This document shows positions 35,181 through 41,336 of a stretch of DNA of 41,336 nt, piece by piece. The notes under the pieces are model-generated. The model was not told the DNA's origin, did no database searches, and saw only the letters and a list, made by a program, of their open reading frames with translations. How positions within the stretch are numbered: position 1 is the stretch's first letter; each line of letters starts with the position of its first letter. The position numbers were made by a program, and so were the translations under genes. This DNA comes from Pseudoalteromonas sp. HM-SA03 (lineage in GTDB: Bacteria > Pseudomonadota > Gammaproteobacteria > Enterobacterales > Alteromonadaceae): the NCBI RefSeq assembly GCF_002289345.1, contig NZ_NSDG01000028.1, positions 23,967 to 65,302 of the forward strand, written 5' to 3'.

Positions 35181-36221
35181 ATGATGAAAACTGCTATCAC
35201 CGAATTATTTGACATCGAAAAACCCATTATATTACCCGGCATGAGCTGGATTTCTGTCCCTGAGCTTGTTGCGGCAGTGAGCAATGCTGGTGGCTTAGGT
35301 ATTTTAGCCACGGGCCCGCTCAGTCAGGACGAGACACGTCAAGCAATACGAAAAATTCGTGAACTCACCGATAAACCTTTTGGCATTGGTGTGACGTTAA
35401 TGATGCCGGGCGCCAAAGAAAATGCCAAAGTTGCATTAGAAGAACAGGTGCCTGTTATCAATTTTTCTTTAGGAAAAGGCGATTGGCTAGTACAAGCAGC
35501 TAAAGCCTACGGCGGAAAAGTCATTGCTACTGTGGTGACGCAAAAGCATGCATTGGCAGCACAAAAATCTGGCGTTGATGCGCTATTAGTTACAGGTCAT
35601 GAAGCCGCAGCCCATGGTGGTGAGGCAACTTCACTGTGTTTAGTGCCGAGCATAGTCGATATTGTCGATATACCTGTAATTGCCGCGGGGGGATTTGCCG
35701 ATGGTCGAGGACTTATCGCCGCGCTAGCACTTGGCGCAGAGGGCGTTGCGATGGGCTCTCGTTTTGCGACATCTAAAGAAAGCCCTTTGCATCAACATGT
35801 CAAAGATACCGTTGTGGAAAAAGACGTTGAACAGACGATTTATTCCAAAAACTTCGACGGTCTTTATGCTCGAGTAATGAAAACCCCCATGGCTGAAAAA
35901 GCAACGCGCCGCCCGATGAACTTTTTCATGGCCACCATAAAATCATTTAAGGCCGCCAAAATGGTCGACATGCCCTTATGGAAACTACTACTAGGACTGT
36001 TATCTCAATTCGATAAAATTAAAATGCTGTCGCTCTTTGGTGCCGCCACCGAAAAGCTTGAAGCCGCCACAATCCACGGAGATTTAGACTATGGCGTGCA
36101 GTTTATTGGTCAATCTCAAGGCTTAATTAGAGAGATCGAATCAGTACAAACCTTAATGGATAACATGATGGCCCAAGCCACTGGGGTGCATTCACGTATC
36201 GGCAAGATTACAGCCAAGTAA
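35181..36221 (+). CDS. Nitronate monooxygenase-family FMN enzyme
   Basis: A 346-residue cytoplasmic TIM-barrel flavoprotein of the NMO/2-nitropropane dioxygenase family. Visible features: N-terminal IILPGMSWISVPELVAAVSNAGGLGILATG, PFGIGVTLMMP, the catalytic-region GHEAAAHGGEATSLCLVP and the FMN-phosphate site VIAAGGFADGRGLIAALALGAEGVAMGSRF. Members oxidise nitronates or act as enoyl reductases (FabK-like), and the substrate cannot be read from sequence. The C-terminal ~100 residues (MNFFMATIKSFKAAKMVDMPLWKLLLGLL) are less typical. Two consecutive ATG codons (35181 and 35184) are possible starts; the ribosome-binding site is weak. It stands alone. Confidence 0.88.
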   Translation: MMKTAITELFDIEKPIILPGMSWISVPELVAAVSNAGGLGILATGPLSQDETRQAIRKIRELTDKPFGIGVTLMMPGAKENAKVALEEQVPVINFSLGKGDWLVQAAKAYGGKVIATVVTQKHALAAQKSGVDALLVTGHEAAAHGGEATSLCLVPSIVDIVDIPVIAAGGFADGRGLIAALALGAEGVAMGSRFATSKESPLHQHVKDTVVEKDVEQTIYSKNFDGLYARVMKTPMAEKATRRPMNFFMATIKSFKAAKMVDMPLWKLLLGLLSQFDKIKMLSLFGAATEKLEAATIHGDLDYGVQFIGQSQGLIREIESVQTLMDNMMAQATGVHSRIGKITAK

Positions 36222-36335
36222 CTGATGTTTGGTATTAGCGCGGTAAAAGCGGTATTATCTTGCTTAGTATCGCTCTGGCCCTAGTTGTGCCACTCAAGTG
36301 CTGGCCATAAATTCTGATTTTATAAGTGACTTTCA

Positions 36336-37352
36336 ATGCCTAAACATTATCTTTTCTACATTGAGCAGCCATATAGCTTTGCCATTCTGAGACCCCTCCA
36401 AAACGCTATCCGTGCTAACGGTGACGTGGTGAAATGGTTTTTAAAAGGTAAAGATGTAAATTCAAGTTCACTTGCACCAGACGAAGCAGAGTTACTGAGC
36501 GTAGATGATGTAAAGGCGTTTAATCCCAGAGCTGTGTTTGTACCTGGAAACGTTGTTCCTGACTTTTTTCCAGGCGCCAAAGTGCAAGTGTTTCATGGAT
36601 TAGAATATAAAAAGAAAGGTCACTTTGGGATCCGCGGTTTCTTCGATTTGTATTGTACTCACGGCCCAATTACCACTGCGCCATTTAACCAACTTGCACA
36701 AAAACATGGTTATTTCTCGGTGATTGAAACTGGCTGGCCAAAACTAGACCCTTATTTTGATTACACCAAGCAAGAGAATGAAAAGCCAGTCATACTGTAC
36801 GCTCCTACTTTTTCACCGAACCTCACATCGCTTGAAGCATTACATGCACAAATCAAGCAGCTCGCAGAGTCAGGAAAATACAAAGTCCAACTTAAGTTTC
36901 ATCCTAAGACGAAACAGCAGTGGCAACAGATGTACATAGAACTTGAAACCATCAGCGACTTTGAAATCGCCGGAAATGACAATCTCATTCCACTCATTCA
37001 GCAAGCCGATGTGGTGATTTCTGATACCTCTAGCGCCGTTGATGAGTCACTACTAATTGGTAAACCGGTTATCACTTTTAATAATCACCAACCTCAAGAT
37101 GCGTTAATCAATATTACCGACGCAGGCCAACTATCTGAAGCAGTTAAACAAGCACTCAGCCTCTCCGAGGCACAAAGTGAACGTATTGAGCAATATATTC
37201 AGCGAGTGCACCCTTACCGCGATGGAAAAAGCGCTGAGCGCATACTCGTAGCAACAGAGACTGTAATTGCTGCCGGATTAAAGCGTAAACCGCTTAATTT
37301 ATTGAGGCGTTACAAAATACGTAAAGCATTGAATTACATAAAGATAAAGTAA
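36336..37352 (+). CDS. CDP-glycerol glycerophosphotransferase-like protein
   Basis: A 338-residue protein of the TagB/TagF-type GT-B fold group. Diagnostic segments are VQVFHGLEYKKKGHFGIRGFFDLYCTHGP, ILYAPTFSP, YKVQLKFHPKT and DVVISDTSSAVDESLLIGKPVI, where the His of FHP and the Ser/Asp region bind the CDP-linked donor in studied homologues. The C-terminus is strongly basic (LKRKPLNLLRRYKIRKALNYIKIK), suggesting peripheral membrane attachment. In Gram-negative bacteria such enzymes add polyol-phosphate or similar groups to surface glycans. It is not in the polymer operon, though the proximity to it is notable. Followed by a hairpin at 37378-37399. Confidence 0.85.
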   Translation: MPKHYLFYIEQPYSFAILRPLQNAIRANGDVVKWFLKGKDVNSSSLAPDEAELLSVDDVKAFNPRAVFVPGNVVPDFFPGAKVQVFHGLEYKKKGHFGIRGFFDLYCTHGPITTAPFNQLAQKHGYFSVIETGWPKLDPYFDYTKQENEKPVILYAPTFSPNLTSLEALHAQIKQLAESGKYKVQLKFHPKTKQQWQQMYIELETISDFEIAGNDNLIPLIQQADVVISDTSSAVDESLLIGKPVITFNNHQPQDALINITDAGQLSEAVKQALSLSEAQSERIEQYIQRVHPYRDGKSAERILVATETVIAAGLKRKPLNLLRRYKIRKALNYIKIK

Positions 37353-37368
37353 AACAGGTTACTTTTCG

Positions 37369-37399
37369 AAAATAAAAAAGCTCACTTTACTGTGAGCTT
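37369..37399 (-). terminator. Rho-independent terminator of the tandem peptide genes
   Basis: On the minus strand AAGCTCAC, a six-base loop, GTGAGCTT and then a T-rich tract (TTTTTATTTT). It lies 24 bases after the stop codon of the 53-residue peptide. On the plus strand the same hairpin follows the 36336 gene by 25 bases. Confidence 0.82.
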
Positions 37400-37423
37400 A
37401 TGCAAGTTAATTTATCACTCACC

Positions 37424-37585
37424 TTAACAATCGCACTGCCAGTATTGGTTACCAGTTTCCGTCAAAGGCGGGCGACAAGGAATACGACTATTTGCACCAC
37501 CAGCGATGTTTGGTGTTTGCTCTTGAGGCAAGCTTTGTTTTTTATCTAATTGTTTTAATGCTGTTTTTTTAAATTTCAATTTCAT
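37424..37585 (-). CDS. Double-glycine-leader peptide, RiPP/bacteriocin-like precursor (53 residues)
   Basis: Starts at ATG 37585 with AAGGA seven bases before it. The leader is basic and helical (MKLKFKKTALKQLDKKQSLP) and ends TPNIAGG at residues 24-30, the pattern of leaders cut after Gly-Gly by C39-peptidase exporters or used by RiPP modifying enzymes. The 23-residue core is ANSRIPCRPPLTETG followed by NQYWQCDC, with three Cys. It is a close paralogue of the peptide at 37697-37864; leader and the core elements RIPCR, LTET and C-x-C are shared. NCBI annotates similar leaders in marine bacteria as class I lanthipeptides, but I cannot confirm that. No modifying enzyme or transporter is in this window. 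Confidence 0.72.
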   Translation of the reverse strand: MKLKFKKTALKQLDKKQSLPQEQTPNIAGGANSRIPCRPPLTETGNQYWQCDC

Positions 37586-37696
37586 TTTCTTATCCTTGAG
37601 TTACTCTTAATTTATAAATCATGTTGTTTAAGGTTAGTAGTCCAATAAGTAGATTCTCTATCTCATCAGGCTAGCCTAAAACACAGCTCGACTATA

Positions 37697-37864
37697 CTAA
37701 CAACGGCAATGACCGTAATCCGTACCAGTCAACGTTTCCGTTAAACGGCATGGGATTCTGGTATTTGGCTCAGCACCGCCAGCTACTTGAGGGGTTTGCT
37801 GTAAAGGTAGGTTTTGGTTTTTATCTAATTGCTTCAACGCTGATTTTTTTAATTTTAATTTCAT
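37697..37864 (-). CDS. Double-glycine-leader peptide, RiPP/bacteriocin-like precursor (55 residues)
   Basis: Paralogue of the downstream 53-residue peptide. The ATG at 37864 is chosen over an in-frame ATG two codons earlier because it keeps the same AAGGA-to-start spacing of seven bases and the same N-terminus (MKLKLKKSALKQLDKNQNLP). The leader ends TPQVAGG at 24-30. The 25-residue core AEPNTRIPCRLTETLTG plus TDYGHCRC has three Cys and four Thr. The gap to the second gene is 111 bases, so they are probably one transcript running into the terminator at 37369-37399. A perfect 24-bp palindrome lies 23 bases upstream. Its final product, modification and role are unknown. Confidence 0.72.
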   Translation of the reverse strand: MKLKLKKSALKQLDKNQNLPLQQTPQVAGGAEPNTRIPCRLTETLTGTDYGHCRC

Positions 37865-37887
37865 TATCATTTCCTTGAAATAGTCGT

Positions 37888-37911
37888 TTAGTGATAAAAA
37901 TTTATCACTAA
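37888..37911. promoter_or_regulatory. Perfect 24-bp palindrome before the tandem peptide genes
   Basis: Arms TTAGTGATAAA and TTTATCACTAA are separated by AA. It lies in the leader or promoter of the minus-strand peptide pair, 23 bases before the start codon. It could be an operator for a dimeric repressor or a stable 5' mRNA hairpin. The half-site TTTATCACT recurs at 37411-37419, just past the second peptide. The rest of the 37865-38023 gap is very AT-rich with nothing further identified. Confidence 0.55.
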
Positions 37912-38023
37912 TTCTTAAGCTGCCATGAAAAAATAAAAAATTCAACAATATTAACAATAAAATCAACTAAAAGCACAAGGCAAACAAAAAAACAACAAAC
38001 ATGATTAGATAAACTTACCTCAA

Positions 38024-38497
38024 CTAGGCATCTTGTTGCTTATCCATAAAATCAGCCATACGCGCAAGTAATTCAGCTTCTGTGAGATCTTCTTTATGCG
38101 TGCCAATCGTCCAGACATGACCAAATGGGTCTCGTAGCGTTCCAGCCCTATCACCATAAAACTGATCACAAACGGGCGTGACTTGCTGTGCCCCCAATTC
38201 AATTGCCCCCGCAAACACAGTGTCCACATCGTCAACATACAACATCAAGCTAACGGGCGTGCCACCAAGCTCATTGGGATCTTTAAAGTGCATATCAGGG
38301 CACATATCTGAAAGCATCACATAAGAGTTACCAATCTGCAGCTCCGCATGTGCTATTCCTCCATCTGGCATAGGTAACTGAAGCTTTACGCTAGCGCCAA
38401 AAGCAGCTCGGTAAAACTCGATAGCTTTTGCTGCACCAGCCACAATGAGGTAAGGCGTGAGTGAATGATAACCGGGAGGAATTGAAGAAGTCGCCAT
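38024..38497 (-). CDS. VOC-superfamily (glyoxalase/PhnB-like) protein
   Basis: A 157-residue cytoplasmic protein with two beta-alpha-beta-beta-beta modules: LTPYLIVAGAAKAIEFYRAAFGA...GGIAHAELQIGNSYVMLSD and VSLMLYVDDVDTVFAGAIELGAQQV...YGDRAGTLRDPFGHVWTIGTH. The DRAGTLRDPFGHVW motif is typical of the PhnB-like branch of the vicinal oxygen chelate superfamily. Members bind metals or small molecules and include glyoxalases and resistance proteins; the substrate is unknown. The start gives a normal N-terminus (MATSSIPPGYHSLTPYL). It is close to the peptide genes in the same direction (159 bases), but the family is common and no link is claimed. Confidence 0.85.
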   Translation of the reverse strand: MATSSIPPGYHSLTPYLIVAGAAKAIEFYRAAFGASVKLQLPMPDGGIAHAELQIGNSYVMLSDMCPDMHFKDPNELGGTPVSLMLYVDDVDTVFAGAIELGAQQVTPVCDQFYGDRAGTLRDPFGHVWTIGTHKEDLTEAELLARMADFMDKQQDA

Positions 38498-38694
38498 GAT
38501 ATGGATCCTATAAAGTCCGTTAAATTCCCTCTAAACCTAGCCGATTATTTGAAATATGCGAATTAAAATTGCGATGCTCATGTTATTGCAGCGATGAGAT
38601 TTACTCATAACTCGAGTGTTGATTAACGAATTATTTACCTATATGCTAATTTGGTTTTGTTCATAAAACACACAACAACATGTAAGGGATCAGT

Positions 38695-41247
38695 ATGAAA
38701 CCAACTTCTATATTACGATTGGCTTGGACGAGTGGTGCTCTCATCCTCGCAGGCCAAGCAAACGCCTACGACTGTAGTAATTTAAGCCCTTGGTCTGAAC
38801 AACAAGTCTACAGACAAGGGGATATCACACAGTCCCAAAACCAAGCATATGAAGCAAAGTGGTATAGTCAGAACGACAATCCAGCAGGCCACTCCGGTCC
38901 TTATGATGTCTGGCGGTCATTGGGGACTTGTGCAACGGGGTCAGGTCAAGCGCCAAGTGTCGTACTCACCAGCCCAAATAATGGCGCGGTTTTGGGCGAA
39001 AATGACAGCGCTGTTTTTTCCGCTGATGCCAATGATGTCGATGGTGATCTGGCTTATGTCGAATTCTTAGTAAATGGGCAAGTCATCGCAACGGACACTA
39101 CCGCGCCATTTCAAACCACTTGGAACGCAGTACTTGGCGAATACGATATCAGTGCAATTGCCACCGATTTACAAGGGCTAACCGGAAGTTCGCAATCAGC
39201 ACGGATCACTGTAAAATCGAGCGGGGGAAATTTACCACCGAACGTATCCATTGTAGCACCAGCCAACGGCCAGCAGTTCTATCAAGGCAATATGGTAGGG
39301 ATCAGCGTCACAGCTGACGATAGCGACGGTACTATTGCGGGAGTGGAAATTAGCGTGAACAACCAGCTTGTTGCGAACCTAACAACCTCTCCTTTTGAGT
39401 TCCAATTCCAAGCGGAGCAAGTTGGCGTAAACCAACTAAATGTAAAAGCGATGGACAATCAAGGCTTGGTAAGTGAAGCAAACCTTGCCATCGACGTGTT
39501 GACAAAGGTAGGCGGTGGCTGCCAAGGCCTTAGAGCATACAGCGCTGGACAAAATTACCAGACTGGTGAACTCGTCGCTCATAATAATCATAAATATCGC
39601 TGTGATATTGCAGGCTGGTGTAGCTCAAACGCGCAATGGGCATATGAGCCAGGTGCAGGCCAGTATTGGAGCGATGCATGGAGCGATATAGGGATCTGCG
39701 CAATCGCACCAACCGTAACGTTCGAAAGCCCGTCCAATAATGGTACTGTTTTGGTCAATACGCCCACCACTATCTCTGTCAGTGCTCAAGATACAGACGG
39801 CAGTATTGCTACACTGTCACTCTATGCCGACAGCACACTCCTCGCCACAGCCAATCAAGGAACGCTTAGTCACAGCTGGACACCGACAACCCTCAAACCA
39901 GTGAGCTTAAAAGCCGTTGCGGTCGATAACGAAAGTAATCAAAGCGAGCAAACAATTACAGTGAATGTAACTGATAAACCGATTGCCGTTGATTTACTTG
40001 CCCCCACTAGTGGCAGCCAAATTACCCTGGGTAATTCCACTCAATTGATTGCACAGGCATCCTCTTTTGTTGGACAAATCACACAAGTACAGTTTTATGC
40101 TGATGGCGTGTTACTCAATACAGACACAACGCCACCCTACGAATATAGTTATGCACCGGCCTCAATCGGTACAAAAACACTTTATGCCACGGCCTTCAAC
40201 GACAATAATGATCAGCTGTCCAGTAGCGGCGTGACTGTTCAAGTCATCGACAAACCCATCGGTAAAAAGCACAAATTGATTGGCTATTGGCATAACTTTG
40301 TCAATCCAGCTGGTTGCCCTATTCCACTTGATCAGATGTCTACTGCTTGGGACATCATCGATATTGCCTTTGCTGAAAATGATAGAAATTCGAATGGTAC
40401 AGTGCACTTCACACCATTTGAAAAAGACATTCGCTCTAACTGCCCGCCTATCGACCCAGTAAAATTCAAATCCGACATGCAGGCACTACAAGCGCAAGGT
40501 AAAGTTTTTGTGCTAAGCCTTGGTGGTGCAGAAGGCACAATTACCCTCAATACGGATTCCGATGAAGCCGCATTTGTCAGCAGCCTCACCGATATTATTC
40601 AACAATGGGGATTTGACGGGCTCGATATTGATTTAGAGAGTGGCTCGAACCTTGTGCATGGCTCTCAGATCCAAGCTCGGCTGCCAAGAGCATTAAAGCA
40701 AATTGAACAAAATATTGGTGGCAATATGGTACTTACCATGGCCCCTGAGCATCCCTATGTGCATGGTGGCATGATTGCCTATTCAGGTATTTGGGGCGCT
40801 TATATTCCACTTATAAATGAGCTACGTGATACATTAGATTTACTTCACGTACAGCTATACAACAATGGGGGCCTACCTAATCCATATGAACCGGGAAGTG
40901 CTCCTGAGGGTTCAGTAAACATGATGGTTGCCCATGCAAAAATGTTGATTGAGGGATTTGATCTTGCTGATGGCACCCGCTTTGCACCACTTAGGGATGA
41001 CCAAGTAGCCATCGGTCTACCTTCTGGTCCACAGTCGGCAAATTCAGGCCAAGCGCCTATCGGCAATATCATCAATGCCTTAGATTGTTTAACCAAAGGT
41101 ACAGGATGTGGCACTATCCAGCCTAGCAAGGCTTATCCGAACTTTGGTGGCGTGATGACATGGTCGATTAACTGGGATAAGTACGATGGCTATAATTTCT
41201 CTCAACCCATTGGCGATAAATTAACGCAGATGAATCAAGGAAATTAA
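38695..41247 (+). CDS. Secreted multidomain chitinase, GH18
   Basis: An 850-residue chitin-degrading enzyme. The signal peptide ends QANA at residue 24. Domains in order: CBM5/12-like module (~25-82: YDCSNLSPWSEQQVYRQGD, AKWYSQNDNP, VWRSLGTC); two bacterial Ig-like domains (~88-175 and ~180-270); a second CBM5/12-like module (~275-337: GQNYQTGELVAHNNHKYRC, YWSDAWSDIGIC); two more Ig-like domains (~340-428 and ~433-520); and the GH18 catalytic domain (~525-848), beginning KLIGYWHNFVNP. The catalytic motif DGLDIDLE ends in the acid Glu648, and VFVLSLGG precedes it. AAGGGA lies six bases before the ATG. It retains inferred endo- or exochitinase capacity; the subtype is not assigned. Confidence 0.93.
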   Translation: MKPTSILRLAWTSGALILAGQANAYDCSNLSPWSEQQVYRQGDITQSQNQAYEAKWYSQNDNPAGHSGPYDVWRSLGTCATGSGQAPSVVLTSPNNGAVLGENDSAVFSADANDVDGDLAYVEFLVNGQVIATDTTAPFQTTWNAVLGEYDISAIATDLQGLTGSSQSARITVKSSGGNLPPNVSIVAPANGQQFYQGNMVGISVTADDSDGTIAGVEISVNNQLVANLTTSPFEFQFQAEQVGVNQLNVKAMDNQGLVSEANLAIDVLTKVGGGCQGLRAYSAGQNYQTGELVAHNNHKYRCDIAGWCSSNAQWAYEPGAGQYWSDAWSDIGICAIAPTVTFESPSNNGTVLVNTPTTISVSAQDTDGSIATLSLYADSTLLATANQGTLSHSWTPTTLKPVSLKAVAVDNESNQSEQTITVNVTDKPIAVDLLAPTSGSQITLGNSTQLIAQASSFVGQITQVQFYADGVLLNTDTTPPYEYSYAPASIGTKTLYATAFNDNNDQLSSSGVTVQVIDKPIGKKHKLIGYWHNFVNPAGCPIPLDQMSTAWDIIDIAFAENDRNSNGTVHFTPFEKDIRSNCPPIDPVKFKSDMQALQAQGKVFVLSLGGAEGTITLNTDSDEAAFVSSLTDIIQQWGFDGLDIDLESGSNLVHGSQIQARLPRALKQIEQNIGGNMVLTMAPEHPYVHGGMIAYSGIWGAYIPLINELRDTLDLLHVQLYNNGGLPNPYEPGSAPEGSVNMMVAHAKMLIEGFDLADGTRFAPLRDDQVAIGLPSGPQSANSGQAPIGNIINALDCLTKGTGCGTIQPSKAYPNFGGVMTWSINWDKYDGYNFSQPIGDKLTQMNQGN

Positions 41248-41258
41248 AACTACATTGG

Positions 41259-41300
41259 CCTGAGCTTGGTAAGTATGGCAAACGTTATTCTGAGCTCAGG
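41259..41300 (+). terminator. Possible hairpin after the chitinase gene
   Basis: Arms CCTGAGCT and AGCTCAGG (8 bp, perfect) with a 26-base loop begin 12 bases after the stop. No T-run follows directly, so it is a weak terminator candidate. Confidence 0.35.
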
Positions 41301-41336
41301 TTGATTAATCAATAAAATACAAAAAATAAAGGCAGG

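Noticed and set aside
36222..36335. Very short frame starting ATGTTTGGT in the gap after the nitronate monooxygenase gene
   Set aside because: Only about 19 codons, no ribosome-binding site and no recognisable features.
37424..37864. Firm assignment of the two peptides as lanthipeptides
   Set aside because: The leader is compatible, but no LanB/LanC or other modifying enzyme is in the window and the cores have few Ser; kept as RiPP/bacteriocin-like.
1..41336. CRISPR arrays, tRNA/rRNA genes, insertion sequences, prophage or integration sites
   Set aside because: No regularly spaced repeats, transposase or integrase frames, or cloverleaf-like sequences were noticed on either strand.

Overview
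The window looks like chromosome of a marine gammaproteobacterium, most likely Pseudoalteromonas or a close relative. The inference rests on the gene set (TyrR, OmpW, MipA/OmpV with a DUF3019 partner, DASH cryptochrome, secreted multidomain GH18 chitinase, periplasmic delta-class carbonic anhydrase), the moderately AT-rich base composition, and gammaproteobacterial-style lipoboxes and signal peptides. I see no rRNA, tRNA, CRISPR array, insertion sequence or phage gene. All identifications are by eye; no database was searched.

Layout. 1-2.5 kb: the 3' end of an unidentified gene, a secreted delta-class carbonic anhydrase, a globin-like protein that seems to lack the proximal His, and a small lipoprotein. 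2.5-5.4 kb: two translationally coupled photolyase/cryptochrome genes (DASH type and Fe-S bacterial type). 5.4-9.5 kb: a MipA/DUF3019 pair, divergent across a perfect 21-bp palindrome from a three-gene unit (phospholipase C/P1-nuclease-like exported enzyme, PpiC-like protein, single-span coiled-coil protein). 9.6-16.1 kb: housekeeping and envelope genes (LRV-like membrane protein, Hsp20 with a heat-shock promoter, dapE, ompW with an FNR-like box, a thioesterase, an exported protein, tyrR).

16.36-34.89 kb is the most notable region: seven tightly packed same-strand genes, most of them overlapping. They encode a CapA/PgsA-like lipoprotein, a CHASE2-type membrane sensor with no visible output domain, a protein with an internally duplicated CapC/PgsC membrane domain and a large C-terminal extension, a single-span periplasmic protein, a small exported putative metallohydrolase, a 1407-residue exported protein that appears to end in an outer-membrane beta-barrel, and a 1355-residue protein carrying a CapB/PgsB amide-ligase core between two extra domains. 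I infer a Gram-negative version of the poly-gamma-glutamate (or other poly-amino-acid) synthesis machinery that includes its own envelope-crossing and outer-membrane parts. The polymer is unknown.

34.9-41.3 kb: a 59-residue two-span membrane protein on the opposite strand, a nitronate monooxygenase-family enzyme, a CDP-glycerol glycerophosphotransferase-like protein, two tandem 53- and 55-residue peptides with double-glycine leaders and conserved Cys-containing cores (RiPP- or bacteriocin-like precursors) with their own palindrome and terminator, a VOC-family protein, and a GH18 chitinase with two carbohydrate-binding modules and four Ig-like domains.
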